From NCBI RefSeq assembly GCF_029846175.1, contig NZ_JARWAC010000011.1, positions 370,551 to 434,550 on the forward strand: a stretch of 64,000 nucleotides of DNA, given 5' to 3'. Position numbers and translations under genes: made by a program. Position 1 is the first letter of the stretch. The number at the start of each line of letters is the position of its first letter. This document shows, in pieces, positions 29,526-38,118 of this stretch. Below the pieces are notes generated by a model that worked only from the letters and a program-made list of their open reading frames with translations, was not told the origin of the DNA and made no database searches. The DNA comes from Sphaerisporangium sp. TRM90804. Lineage in GTDB: Bacteria; Actinomycetota; Actinomycetes; Streptosporangiales; Streptosporangiaceae.

Positions 29526-30255
29526 GGACGACGGCCTGGAGGCCGAGCTACGCGCTCTCGGCCTGTCCCTGGACGTCCCCACCCCGCCCCCCGCGGACGT
29601 GGCCGCCTCCGTACGCGCCCGCCTCGAAGGCTCCCTCCCCCACGACGCGCCCGCGCCGGTGCGCCGGGCGCGCCGCCGGGTGCGGCGGTGGGTGGCCACC
29701 GGGGTCGCGGTGCTGGTGGCCGTCCTGCTCGGGGTGACCCCGCAGGGGCAGGCGGCCGTGCAGCGTGTCCTGCGGTTCGCGGGCGTCGAGCTGCGCATCG
29801 GCGACCCCGCGCCCGTGCCCAGCGGCGTCCCGAGCCCGCTGCCCGGGGAGCGGCGCGTCAGCCTGCGTGAGGCCCGCGAGGCCGTCGCCTTCCCCGTCCT
29901 CGTCCCCGCCGAGCTGGGCGAGCCCCGCGACGTGCGGGTGAGCGACGGGGGCCGTGTCGTCTCCCTGTACTGGCCCGGAGCCCGCCTGGACGCCTACGAC
30001 GGCACGCTCTCCGTCGTCTGGCGCAAGGAGCTGGGCCCGCCCTGGCCTGACGACGTCACCGTGTCGGGCGAGCCGGGCACCTGGATCCCCGGCAGGCACA
30101 GCCTGACCTACATCCCCCGCCAGGGCTCCGGCACCCGCACCTACGACCGCCTGGCCGCCCCCACCCTCATCTGGCAGGTGGACGCCATCGGCTACCGCCT
30201 CGAAGGCCCCAAGACCTTCGAGCAGGCAAGACGCATAGCGGCATCCCTACGCTGA
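29512..30255 (+). CDS. Single-pass membrane protein, putative anti-sigma partner
   Basis: A 247-residue protein. The first 55 residues are acidic and Pro/Ala-rich. One membrane helix follows (WVATGVAVLVAVLLGV, about 61-78), then an extracellular domain of about 165 residues including LREAREAVAFPVLVPAELG, seen in DUF4367-like anti-sigma-linked proteins. It starts at GTG 29512 behind GGAGGTGG and overlaps the sigma gene. No H-x3-C-x2-C zinc motif is present, so it is not a classical ZAS anti-sigma. The role is inferred from position and topology. Confidence 0.68.
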   Translation: MISPEDDGLEAELRALGLSLDVPTPPPADVAASVRARLEGSLPHDAPAPVRRARRRVRRWVATGVAVLVAVLLGVTPQGQAAVQRVLRFAGVELRIGDPAPVPSGVPSPLPGERRVSLREAREAVAFPVLVPAELGEPRDVRVSDGGRVVSLYWPGARLDAYDGTLSVVWRKELGPPWPDDVTVSGEPGTWIPGRHSLTYIPRQGSGTRTYDRLAAPTLIWQVDAIGYRLEGPKTFEQARRIAASLR

Positions 30256-30326
30256 CGCCCGAACAGCCGTCGGTCACCCTATGTCAACGTGGCCGTGCGA
30301 TTTGTAATGAATCCTCCGCCGCCCCC

Positions 30327-30398
30327 GAGTCGTGCCTTCGACGCAGCCTTGTTCAGCGCGACCCTCGCGCGGCCCGCCCCGCACCGTGGCGCGAGCGA
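30327..30398 (+). repeat. Dispersed repeat family A, weak copy
   Basis: Diverged but with recognisable parts: CGTGCCTTCGACGCAGCCTT, then AGCGCGACCCTCGCGC and a C-rich tail ending CGTGGCGCGAGCGA. It lies in the same intergenic gap as other copies. Confidence 0.4.
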
Positions 30399-30525
30399 TC
30401 GCGTTCAACCGCCGAAGAAGGCCCTCGGCGAGAGCACGCCGACGAGTGCGGGGCGGCGCCCGGTCTCCGGCCGCCGCCGGTTTCGACCCGGAGTGGCTGG
30501 CCGGGGTGCCCACGGCCCGCTCATC

Positions 30526-30589
30526 GGGGTTGCGCGCCGTACCACGGCGCCGGCTTGGCCGTACCGCTTCTCACCGACGCGGCGCCGAG
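30526..30589 (+). repeat. Dispersed repeat family B, copy 3
   Basis: GGGGTTGCGCGCCGTACCAC, then GGCGCCGGCTTGGCCGTACC and the exact 16-base tail TCACCGACGCGGCGCC at 30571-30586. Confidence 0.7.
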
Positions 30590-30848
30590 TTGAGCACCAC
30601 ACAGGCGAAGGGATGGCCACCCCGCGTGATCTTGGTGACCCGCGTGACCCGCGTGACCCGGCGACCGAGGTGGTCTGGTGATCGACGTGGCTTGCTGACC
30701 GGCAGCATCCCTCTGGCCGGCCGGGCCTGGTCTGGTGACCGACGTGGCCCCGTGACCTCGGGAAGGCACTCACCCCCAAGACGACGCCCGGTCGGCCAGA
30801 CCATGCCGGCGCAGGCGGTGTCCGCGCGATGGTGGGTTGAGGGCCGAT

Positions 30849-30887
30849 GAGGGTCGCCCTGCAGAGGGCGTGCCGAAGGCGCCAATT
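30849..30887 (-). repeat. Dispersed repeat family A, inverted copy
   Basis: On the minus strand it begins AATTGGCGCCTTCGGCACGC and ends GCAGGGCGACCCTC, then a tail with CCACCATCGCGCGG. The match to 11691 is clear. Confidence 0.7.
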
Positions 30888-30948
30888 CGGGGGCGGCGGG
30901 TCACATGCGTCAGGGGCACGGGTACTTCGCCCCGGGGGTGTGTCACAT

Positions 30949-31015
30949 CCGGCGCCGGTGCGGCGGGGCCTGGTACGGCGAAGTCGGCGCCGCCCTGCGG
31001 CGGTCGGCCACAGGG
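30949..31015 (-). repeat. Dispersed repeat family B, inverted copy 4
   Basis: The minus strand contains GCAGGGCGGCGCCGACTTCG followed by CCGTACCA, matching the 11595 copy. The tail has diverged to CCGCACCGGCGCC. Confidence 0.65.
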
Positions 31016-31033
31016 CTTGGCGGCTGCCGCTGG

Positions 31034-31702
31034 TCAGCTGCCCGGGGGTGGGGGCGGGAGGTCGGGGCCTCCCGGGGGGTCGGTGGAAGGGGGTGTGGTG
31101 GGGCGGGACGAGCTGGGGGGCGGCGGGGGAGCGGTGGGGCCGGTGCGGGCGGTGGGCGACTTCTTGGGTTTGGGGGTTCTCACCGGCTTCGGGGGGGTGG
31201 AGGGGGAGCGGGGGGCCGTGCGCGGGGGCGGCGGGACGGCCGTCCGGGGCGGCGGGGTGGCCTTCGGGGGGCGGGACGGCTTGCGGGTGGCCGCCGGAGG
31301 GGGCGGAGGCGAGTCCACGCCCGTAGGGGCGGCCTTGGCGGAGTTCACCGGGGTGGGGCCGGCGGAGGAGTCGCCGGAGTCCTCGGAGGAGTCGCCCAGG
31401 GCTCCGGGGGAGGACTTGGCGCCCTGACCGGTGGAGACGCCGGCCGCCGGGGGCGCGTCCTCGGAGGAGGGCCAGGCGAACCAGATGCCGGTTCCGGCCG
31501 CCACCAGCAGGGTCAGACCGACGATGATCGCGCCGAACCGTTCGCCGAAGATCCGGCGCCACGCGGGCCCGTCGTCATCGTCCATCTCGGTGGATCCCTC
31601 CCAAGTTCGCCAACGGTCCTCCTTGGGACCGGTTCCGGTGAAATCCTGCGTATACGGCGGGCGACGCCGAGGCGAAGTTGGCTCGTCCCAGTTCTCAGGC
31701 AC
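31034..31702 (-). CDS. Single-pass membrane protein with proline-rich extracellular tail
   Basis: A 222-residue protein. About 52 cytoplasmic residues are followed by a membrane helix (FGAIIVGLTLLVAAGTGIWFAW) and a long low-complexity tail of Pro, Ser, Thr and Lys. It starts at ATG 31702, divergent from the sigma/membrane fusion at 31914 whose tail has the same composition. No domain is recognised. The shared position and style suggest the two belong to one cell-envelope system. Confidence 0.65.
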   Translation of the reverse strand: MPENWDEPTSPRRRPPYTQDFTGTGPKEDRWRTWEGSTEMDDDDGPAWRRIFGERFGAIIVGLTLLVAAGTGIWFAWPSSEDAPPAAGVSTGQGAKSSPGALGDSSEDSGDSSAGPTPVNSAKAAPTGVDSPPPPPAATRKPSRPPKATPPPRTAVPPPPRTAPRSPSTPPKPVRTPKPKKSPTARTGPTAPPPPPSSSRPTTPPSTDPPGGPDLPPPPPGS

Positions 31703-31913
31703 TGCTCAGGCTCCGAAGGGCGGGATAGATCGTCGGCAACATCCTGCGCTTCGTGGTGACAAGCCGCTACATGCGTATTCATCTGGGGGCAAACACCACA
31801 AGGCAGTCAAGAGAGTATAGAAGTTTGTTATGTAATGAAAGTGATATGAGACGACTGCCCTTCCTCCCGTATATTTCTGACTGCTTTGTCTACGCGATTT
31901 ATCATCGGCGACT

Positions 31914-33611
31914 ATGTCAGGAGAGCTGAGCCCTGTGCTGAGGAGGGATGATCCCGCTGCGTTAGAGCGCCTGTGCCGCGAGTACGGAGACCATCTCTAC
32001 GACTACTGCCGTTCCCTGCTGGACGACGAGGACGCCCTGGCGGCGGCCGTCGGAGCCCTGTACGGAGCCGTAGCCCACACCGACCGGCTCTATGACGCCA
32101 CCCGCCTGCGCGCCTGGCTCTACTCCCTGGCCCGTGCCGAGTGCCAGGCCCGCCTGGCCGGCGTCGCGCACACCGGCTCGTACGCGCGGCAGGGCCGCGG
32201 CGGCTCCCCCGAGCTCGCCGTCGAGGTGCTCGCCTGCCTGGATCCGCGCGAGCGCGAGATCCTCGACCTGACCTTCCGGCACGGCCTGAAGTCCGACGAG
32301 GTCGCCAGGGTGCTCGACATCTCGGTGGACACCGTCGAGGCATCCGCCCGGGCGGGCAGGCTGCACGCCGAGCAGTGGCTGGCCGCGGTGATGGACGCCC
32401 GGGGCGCGACGCCGCGCTGCTCGGTGCTGCCGGGGCTGGTGAAGTCGTGGGCCGAGTCGCCGACGCGGCTGCTGCGCGCCCACATCAGCCGGCACGTGCG
32501 CTCCTGCGAGGCATGCAAGGGCGCGTCCACCGGTGTGAGCATCACGGCGCTGATGACGCGCATGCCGATCCTGGCCAGCCACGCCCCCGCGCAGCGGCTG
32601 TCGGCCGGGGCCGAGGAGTCGTTCACCGCCGCCGAGGTCCGCACCGAGAGCTGGCACCCCGACGGCTTCCCCGTGCAGCCGGACGTCCTTGAGGACCCGC
32701 CCCCGCCCCAGGCCGCGCTGACGGTCGAGGAGGGGTTCACCCCCGAGCGCGCCGAGGGGGTCAAGCCGCCCCCGGAGTTCTGGGAGCCCGACCCCGAGGC
32801 CGACGACCCCGAGAGCCGCATCCGCTGGGGGCGGGTGGGCCTGGTCACGCTGGTGTCCGTCGTCGCGGTCGCCGTGCTGTGGTCCCTGGTGTTCGCGCCC
32901 ACCGCTCCGCCGCCGGTCGACGTCGAGGCCGCCGGCGACACGGTCGTGGTGACGCCGGGCGAGTCGCTGCCGCCGATGGTCGACTCGCCGCCCCCGCCGC
33001 CCGTCGGCACGACCGGTCCCGTCGGGGCGCCGAGCCCCACCGCCGCCGGTTCGACCGTGGGGGTCGCCCGGCCGACCGGCTCGGTGCCGATGGTGCCGCC
33101 GCCGACCACGCGCTCCAGCCCTTCCAGCTCGCCCAAGGCGCGGCGCAGCAGCGACCCGCCCGAGAACAACGGGCCGGACAACCCGCCGCCGCCCCCCAAG
33201 ACGTCCGCGCCGAAGACGTCCGAGAAGTCGACCCCGAAGCAGACCTCGCAGCCGCAGACCAAGCAGTCGAGCACGCCGCCGCCCCCGCCGCCCCCGCCTC
33301 CTCCTCCGCCGTCCCTGGCCGCGTCGTCCAGTTCGGTCAACGTCGGGACGAACCGCGAGGGGCAGATCACCGTGCGTTCCCAGAACGGCTCGATCTCCTG
33401 GCAGGCGGCGGGCACCAACCTCATCACCTCGCCGGGCACCGGCAGCGTCGGAGCCGGCCAGAGCTCGACGATCACGTTCACCATGCGTGACTCCGGTGGC
33501 AATTGCGGAACGGACAAACAGGCCAATTTGTCTATTTCGTGGAATGGCGACAACAAGGGGACGAAAGGTTCCGGCACCATTCGCGTCACCATCAGCTACA
33601 AGCCCTGCTAG
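31914..33611 (+). CDS. ECF-like sigma factor fused to zinc motif, membrane helix and extracellular domain
   Basis: A 565-residue protein. Residues about 13-80 resemble sigma region 2 (LERLCREYGDHLYDYCRSLL; LRAWLYSLARAECQARL). Residues about 108-165 resemble region 4 (LDPREREILDLTFRHGL, then SDEVARVLDISVDTVE). H194-x3-C198-x2-C201 (HVRSCEAC) matches the zinc motif of ZAS anti-sigma factors. An acidic linker follows, then a membrane helix at about 308-328 (VGLVTLVSVVAVAVLWSLVF) and a long Pro/Ser/Thr stalk with poly-Pro. The last 95 residues look like an Ig/BACON-like beta domain with two cysteines near the end. Known ECF groups include such sigma/anti-sigma fusions. It would be held at the membrane and released by proteolysis or conformational change. 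Function is inferred. Confidence 0.8.
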   Translation: MSGELSPVLRRDDPAALERLCREYGDHLYDYCRSLLDDEDALAAAVGALYGAVAHTDRLYDATRLRAWLYSLARAECQARLAGVAHTGSYARQGRGGSPELAVEVLACLDPREREILDLTFRHGLKSDEVARVLDISVDTVEASARAGRLHAEQWLAAVMDARGATPRCSVLPGLVKSWAESPTRLLRAHISRHVRSCEACKGASTGVSITALMTRMPILASHAPAQRLSAGAEESFTAAEVRTESWHPDGFPVQPDVLEDPPPPQAALTVEEGFTPERAEGVKPPPEFWEPDPEADDPESRIRWGRVGLVTLVSVVAVAVLWSLVFAPTAPPPVDVEAAGDTVVVTPGESLPPMVDSPPPPPVGTTGPVGAPSPTAAGSTVGVARPTGSVPMVPPPTTRSSPSSSPKARRSSDPPENNGPDNPPPPPKTSAPKTSEKSTPKQTSQPQTKQSSTPPPPPPPPPPPPSLAASSSSVNVGTNREGQITVRSQNGSISWQAAGTNLITSPGTGSVGAGQSSTITFTMRDSGGNCGTDKQANLSISWNGDNKGTKGSGTIRVTISYKPC

Positions 33612-33641
33612 CACCCCCTGTTACCTGAGGAGAGACCGCGT

Positions 33642-35303
33642 ATGCCCCAACTTCGCAAACGCGAGTGGATCATCGCGCTGATCGCGGTACTGGTCACGGT
33701 GCCGATCGCGGTGGGCATCGCCATTCCGACCGGCATGGCCCTGGCCGATCCGGTGCCCGCGTCGAACAGCGAGTGCGACGACATCCTCGGCAGCGGGACG
33801 CCGGAGTTCATGTACTGCTCCTGGATGGCCGAGACGCCCAGGGACGCCCTGGACATCGTCCGCTTCTGGGCGCGCGACGACGGCGCGAAGCTCAAGGAGG
33901 GCGTGCCCTACCCGGGGCCGGTGCTCTTCTGCTCCGACAAGACCAACAAGGGTCCCGGCATGCAGGACTGCGCCGACAAGGACCAGATCCTGTGCAAGTA
34001 CGACCACGACGCCGGCAAGTACGCCTGCAAGGACACCGAGGGCAAGCCGGTGAACCCGCCCGCCAAGGCGTGCCAGGGCGGCGAGTTCGACTGCACCAAC
34101 GGCACGGGGGGCACCGGGGCCTCGACGGCCCCGACGACCGACCCGGCCAAGGCCACCGGCGCGCCCGTGGACGAACAGGCGTCCCGGGAGCAGGCCGAAC
34201 CCAGCGGCGGGCCGCTGGACGCCTCCGAGGCGCCGGCGCCGCTCGCCGAGGAGTCGGCGCCGCCCGCCGGCACCGACGAGCTCGCCGAGCCGGAGGCCGG
34301 CCCGAGCGGGGACGCCCCCCGCGCGGACGACCCGGCGCCGGACGCCTCCCAGGCGCCCGACGGCCGCACGGCCGAGCCCGAGGCCTCCACCGTTCCCGAG
34401 GCGGCTCCCTCGGCGTCCCGCCGCTCGCTCGCCCCGCCGAACGACGCCACCGGCAAGGCAGCCGCGGCGGCGGTGAAGCTCGGCATGCGCGTCTGGATCG
34501 AGAGCGAGCTGGCCCCGGCGTGGACGGCCGGCAAGGAGCAGTTCGACGCCGCCGTCGCCTCGCTGGCGGCCCAGGCGGCCCGGCCCGGCGTCGTCGGCGT
34601 GAAGTTCGCCCAGGACCTCGGTTACTGGGGCTTCAAGTCGGCCGCCGACGTGCGGGAGTTCGTCACCAGCGCCTCCGCCGCGCTGCGTGAGGCCATGCCC
34701 GCCGGCAAGGACCTCGCGGTCGACGTCGTCGTGCCCGAGCTGGGCTGCGGGCAGTCCGAGCCCTGCCAGGCCGCGCTGCGCACCAAGTACCCGCTGATCT
34801 CGCGGGCCAACGTCGAGAAGTACGTCCTCACCGGCGACGTCGACCACGTCAACGTCTCCAGCGGCCTGTTCGCCAGCGAGTACGCCAAGTGGAAGATCAC
34901 CCCCGACAAGGCGCTGCGCAACCAGTGGATCGCCGTGCGGGCCCGCGGCTGGGACACCCGCGTCCACATCGGCGCCCGTGAGGTCGGCCTCTCCCAGAGC
35001 GGCGCCACCAAGCTCACCGCCGCCCAGGCCGAGGCCGCCGCCAAGCTCCGCGTCGACCTGCCCCTGCAGGCCGGCGTCCAGACCGTCACCCTGTGGACCC
35101 ACCGCCAGAGCTGGGACGGCGCCACCTGGCGCATCCTCGACCCCGGCCTGGCCCCCAACACCATGTGGAAGGCCCTCCAGGCCCGCAAGGGCCTCAACCG
35201 CCTGTCCGTCACCTTCGACGCCAGCGACCCCGAGCGCAGCATCACCCAAGACCTCAACAAGCTCTCCGAGGTCTTCAGCGAGATCTACATCCACAGCCAG
35301 TAG
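33642..35303 (+). CDS. Large exported protein, possible TIM-barrel-like C-terminal domain
   Basis: A 553-residue protein with an N-terminal signal anchor (WIIALIAVLVTVPIAVGIAI), a cysteine-rich part at about residues 45-150 with some eight cysteines, a low-complexity Pro/Ala/Glu linker, and a folded C-terminal domain of about 265 residues. The latter has alternating strands and helices such as VVGVKFAQDLGYWGF, DLAVDVVVPELGCG and GVQTVTLWTHRQSWDG. That looks like a (beta/alpha)8 glycosidase-like fold without a motif I can name. The start follows GAGGAGAG. It lies 30 bases after the sigma fusion gene, so the two are very likely co-transcribed. Confidence 0.72.
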   Translation: MPQLRKREWIIALIAVLVTVPIAVGIAIPTGMALADPVPASNSECDDILGSGTPEFMYCSWMAETPRDALDIVRFWARDDGAKLKEGVPYPGPVLFCSDKTNKGPGMQDCADKDQILCKYDHDAGKYACKDTEGKPVNPPAKACQGGEFDCTNGTGGTGASTAPTTDPAKATGAPVDEQASREQAEPSGGPLDASEAPAPLAEESAPPAGTDELAEPEAGPSGDAPRADDPAPDASQAPDGRTAEPEASTVPEAAPSASRRSLAPPNDATGKAAAAAVKLGMRVWIESELAPAWTAGKEQFDAAVASLAAQAARPGVVGVKFAQDLGYWGFKSAADVREFVTSASAALREAMPAGKDLAVDVVVPELGCGQSEPCQAALRTKYPLISRANVEKYVLTGDVDHVNVSSGLFASEYAKWKITPDKALRNQWIAVRARGWDTRVHIGAREVGLSQSGATKLTAAQAEAAAKLRVDLPLQAGVQTVTLWTHRQSWDGATWRILDPGLAPNTMWKALQARKGLNRLSVTFDASDPERSITQDLNKLSEVFSEIYIHSQ

Positions 35304-35321
35304 ACAGATTCACCGCACAAC

Positions 35322-35358
35322 CCGACGGCCGGCACCCACACGGGTCGCCGGCCGTCGG
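35322..35358 (+). terminator. Terminator hairpin after the exported protein gene
   Basis: CCGACGGCCGGC (35322-35333) pairs perfectly with GCCGGCCGTCGG (35347-35358), and the 13-base loop contains a further ACCC/GGGT pairing. It is placed 19 bases past the stop. Confidence 0.8.
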
Positions 35359-35456
35359 CCTGCCCGGCCGCCGGTTGCCGATGCCGTGACCCCGCGTCGA
35401 CACGGCCTGCGGTACCTGCGTCGCCGTCTGCCGTCACTCCGGCCGCCGCCCTCGCG

Positions 35457-35495
35457 AACGGTGCCTTAGGCGCGCTTTCTGAAAGGGCGACCCTC
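35457..35495 (+). repeat. Dispersed repeat family A copy
   Basis: AACGGTGCCTTAGGCGCGCT, then TTCTGAAAGGGCGACCCTC and a C-rich tail to about 35525. It is preceded by CTCGCG as in the 11691 copy. A degenerate GGCGCGGCGCCGG family B-like patch follows near 35516. Confidence 0.7.
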
Positions 35496-35586
35496 GCCCC
35501 GACGCTCCCCCCATGGTGGCGCGGCGCCGGTGCGGTGGGGTGGTGGCGGCGCCCCTGTGCGGCGGACGGGGTGGGGGGTGGCGTGG

Positions 35587-36606
35587 TCAGGAGGGCTGGG
35601 TCAGCCAGTTGTCGACGGCTGACAGGAGTTCCTTGCGGTGGGCGTCGGGGGCGGCCGAGGCGCGGATGGACTGGCGGGCCAGCTCGGCCAGCTCGGGATC
35701 GGTGAAGCCGTAGACGTCGCGGGCCAGCTCGTACTGGGGGAGCAGGCGGGCGCCGAACAGCAGGGGGTCGTCGGCGCCAAGGGCTATGGGGACGCCCGCC
35801 TCGAACAGGCGTCGCACGGGGACCTCCTCGGCCGCGTGCGCGACGCCGAGGCCGACGTTGGACGTGGGGCAGACCTCGCAGGTGATCTCGCGGTCGGCCA
35901 GGCGGTCCATCAGGCGCGCCGACTCGGCCGCCCGGATGCCGTGGCCGACGCGGTCGGCGCCGAGGTCGTCCACGCACTCGGCGACGCTGGCGGCGCCCGA
36001 CAGCTCGCCGCCGTGCGGCACCGCCAGCAGACCGGCCCGCTTGGCGATGCGGAAGGCGCCGTCGAAGTCGCGGGCCCGGCCGCGGCGCTCGTCGTTGGAC
36101 AGCCCGAAGCCCACCACGCCGTCGCCGGTGTACTGCGTGGCCAGCCGGGCGAGGGTCTTGGCGTCGAGCGGGTGGCGGGTGCGGTTGGCCGCCACGACCA
36201 CGCCGATGCCGATGCCGGCGGCCGCCGCCGCCCGCTCGGCCGCGTCGAGCACCAGCTCCAGAGTCGCGGTCAGGCCGCCGAAGCGCTGGGCGTACCCCGA
36301 GGGGTCCACCTGGATCTCCAGCCAGCGCGACCCCTCGGTGGCCTCGTCCTGCGCGGCCTCGCGCAGCAGCCGGTGGACGTCGTCCTCGCGGCGCAGCACC
36401 GAGCGCGCGATGTCGTACAGCCGCTGGAAGCGGAACCAGCCCCGCTCGTCGGTCGCCCGCAGTTTCGGCGGCCAGTCCTCCACCAGAGCGTCGGGAAGGT
36501 GGATGCCCTGCTCCCGCGCGAGCTCCAGAAGCGTCGAATGCCGCATGGACCCGGTGAAGTGCAGGTGGAGGTGCGCTTTGGGAAGCGTGTCGAGCGGGCG
36601 TGCCAT
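35587..36606 (-). CDS. add: Adenosine deaminase
   Basis: A 339-residue metal-dependent hydrolase that converts adenosine to inosine. Metal ligands HLHLHFTGS lie near the N-terminus, VPHGGE and DRVGHGIRA in the middle, CPTSNVGL next and LGADDPLLF near the end, all standard for the family. ATG 36606 has AGGA seven bases upstream; an ATG at 36612 is almost as good. It is divergent from the SigE-family sigma gene. A related aminodeoxyfutalosine or adenine role cannot be excluded by motif alone. Confidence 0.88.
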   Translation of the reverse strand: MARPLDTLPKAHLHLHFTGSMRHSTLLELAREQGIHLPDALVEDWPPKLRATDERGWFRFQRLYDIARSVLRREDDVHRLLREAAQDEATEGSRWLEIQVDPSGYAQRFGGLTATLELVLDAAERAAAAAGIGIGVVVAANRTRHPLDAKTLARLATQYTGDGVVGFGLSNDERRGRARDFDGAFRIAKRAGLLAVPHGGELSGAASVAECVDDLGADRVGHGIRAAESARLMDRLADREITCEVCPTSNVGLGVAHAAEEVPVRRLFEAGVPIALGADDPLLFGARLLPQYELARDVYGFTDPELAELARQSIRASAAPDAHRKELLSAVDNWLTQPS

Positions 36607-36724
36607 CTCCATATCCTGCCGTACGACGGCCGGCGGCCGATCCGAGTCCCCCTCGCGACCCGCCGTTTCCGCACTCAACCTCCGGCGACCCCGGCGCGTT
36701 GGGGAGGGCGAAAGGGGGCCACGC

Positions 36725-37225
36725 ATGACGGAAGAAGAGGAAACGGCCTTCGAGGAGTTCCTGGCCGCCCGGAGCACCGCCCTGCTGCGCACCGCGACCC
36801 TGGTGTGCGGCGCCTCCGCCCACGACGCCGAGGACCTGGTGCAGGGAGCCCTGGAGCGGGTCTACCGGCACTGGCCGAGGATCCGGCACGACAACCCGGA
36901 GGCGTACGCGCGCCGCACCGTCGTGAACGCGGCCATCTCCCGGTCCAGGCGGCGCAAGGTGATCAAGGAGATCACCTTCGCTCGGCCGCCCGACCGCGAG
37001 GCTCCGGCGGCCGACCTCGACCTGCGGGACGCGCTGCTCACCGAGCTGCGGCGCCTCCCGGCGCGGATGCGCGCGGTCGTCGTCCTGCGGTACTGGGAGG
37101 ACCAGTCCGAGGCCGAGACCGCCGCCATGCTCGGCTGCTCGGTGGGAACGGTGAAGAGCCAGGCCGCGCGCGGGCTGGCGCGGATGCGGGCGCGGATCGG
37201 CGCCGTGAAGGGAATAACGGTATGA
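36725..37225 (+). CDS. SigE-family ECF sigma factor
   Basis: A 166-residue sigma factor with the Actinobacteria SigE-family pattern: FEEFLAARSTALLRTATLVC, then DAEDLVQGALERVYRHW, and region 4 RAVVVLRYWEDQSEAETAAM, then GCSVGTVKSQAARGLARMR. It starts at ATG 36725, is divergent from add, and its TGA overlaps the ATG of the next gene in ATGA, so the two are tightly coupled. Such pairs usually consist of a sigma factor and a membrane-bound modulator. Confidence 0.92.
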   Translation: MTEEEETAFEEFLAARSTALLRTATLVCGASAHDAEDLVQGALERVYRHWPRIRHDNPEAYARRTVVNAAISRSRRRKVIKEITFARPPDREAPAADLDLRDALLTELRRLPARMRAVVVLRYWEDQSEAETAAMLGCSVGTVKSQAARGLARMRARIGAVKGITV

Positions 37226-38118
37226 ACGTCGAAGACGCCCTGAAGGAAGCCATGGCGGCACAGGTCGCCGACGTGCACGCGTCCCCGTCGCTGGGCCAGG
37301 CGGTGCGCCGCAGGCACCGCAGGCGCCTGGCCCGCCACCGCGCGGCGGGCGCCGCGGCGGTGACGGTGGTCGTCGCGGGGGCGATCCCCGCCTACGGCCT
37401 GCTGAACTCCGGCCCGGCCTCCACGGCGGGCTTCGGCGGATCGGGGATCGGCACCTCAGTGATCCCCACCACGCCGCCCGCCGGGCCGGACGCCAAGCCG
37501 ATGCCCGGGCGGTCCGCCGACGGCGAGCCGCCGGCCACGCTGCCCTGGGACGCCGAGTCCGGGGCGCCGGAGGGAGCCGCCACGCCTCCGCCGGAGGGCT
37601 CCCCGGGCGACCCGACGCAGGCGCCCCCGGCGGGCGAGCCCGCCGTCGACCTGCCGCAGGAGCTCGGCGACCTCGGAGACGGGCGCACCTTCGCCGGGAT
37701 CCACGTGGGATACCTGCCCGAAGGGCTCGTCTGGGGCGAGTGGTCGGGCAAGGACGGATTCGGCAAGTCGAGCGCCACGACCTCCTGGATGCGGCCCGGA
37801 GACGAGCCCGGCTCGTACATCGTCCAGATCATCGTCTTCGAGGGCGAGGCGGGGGAGCGGATGAAGGAGTCGCTGAAGGCCTACCGCGGCCACGAGGACG
37901 CCACGCCCGTCAAGGTGCGCGGCGCCCGCGGAGTGATCGCCAACCTGGGCGAGGGGTCTGAGGTGACCGCGGAGGGGACGCCCACGATCCTGTGGACGAT
38001 CGGCGAGGACATCGTGGTGGAGGCCATGATGAGCCCGGCGACCAAGGAGGGCCTCGGGAGCGAGGCGACGGAGCGGGAGCTCAAGAAGATCGCGAACGGC
38101 GTGCGGCTCGCCCGCTGA
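37222..38118 (+). CDS. Single-pass membrane protein coupled to SigE-family sigma factor
   Basis: A 298-residue protein. About 40 cytoplasmic residues end in a strongly basic stretch (RRRHRRRLARHR). A membrane helix follows (about 41-58), then a Pro/Gly-rich linker of about 90 residues and a beta-rich extracellular domain (GRTFAGIHVGYLPEGLVWGE... IVVEAMMSP). It starts inside the sigma stop (ATGA). No zinc motif is seen. The role as anti-sigma or sensor is inferred from coupling and topology, as for the pair at 29-30 kb. Confidence 0.7.
   Translation: MNVEDALKEAMAAQVADVHASPSLGQAVRRRHRRRLARHRAAGAAAVTVVVAGAIPAYGLLNSGPASTAGFGGSGIGTSVIPTTPPAGPDAKPMPGRSADGEPPATLPWDAESGAPEGAATPPPEGSPGDPTQAPPAGEPAVDLPQELGDLGDGRTFAGIHVGYLPEGLVWGEWSGKDGFGKSSATTSWMRPGDEPGSYIVQIIVFEGEAGERMKESLKAYRGHEDATPVKVRGARGVIANLGEGSEVTAEGTPTILWTIGEDIVVEAMMSPATKEGLGSEATERELKKIANGVRLAR

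Larger units (their letters stand above)
30256..31033. other. 778-base gap rich in dispersed repeats
   Basis: No gene is supported. It holds family A copies at 30327 (weak) and 30849, family B copies at 30526 and 30949, a short 9-base tandem repeat at 30634-30660 (GTGACCCGC three times) and a direct repeat containing GGTCTGGTGA near 30669 and 30727. Confidence 0.7.

Noticed and set aside
30332..31562. Open frames across the repeat-rich gap at 30.3-31.0 kb
   Set aside because: They run through the dispersed repeats, are Arg/Pro-rich, and lack start signals.
33165..33330. Frameshift or assembly artefact in the poly-proline stretch of the sigma fusion
   Set aside because: The frame stays open with consistent codon bias and enters a clear beta domain, and the divergent neighbour has a similar tail.
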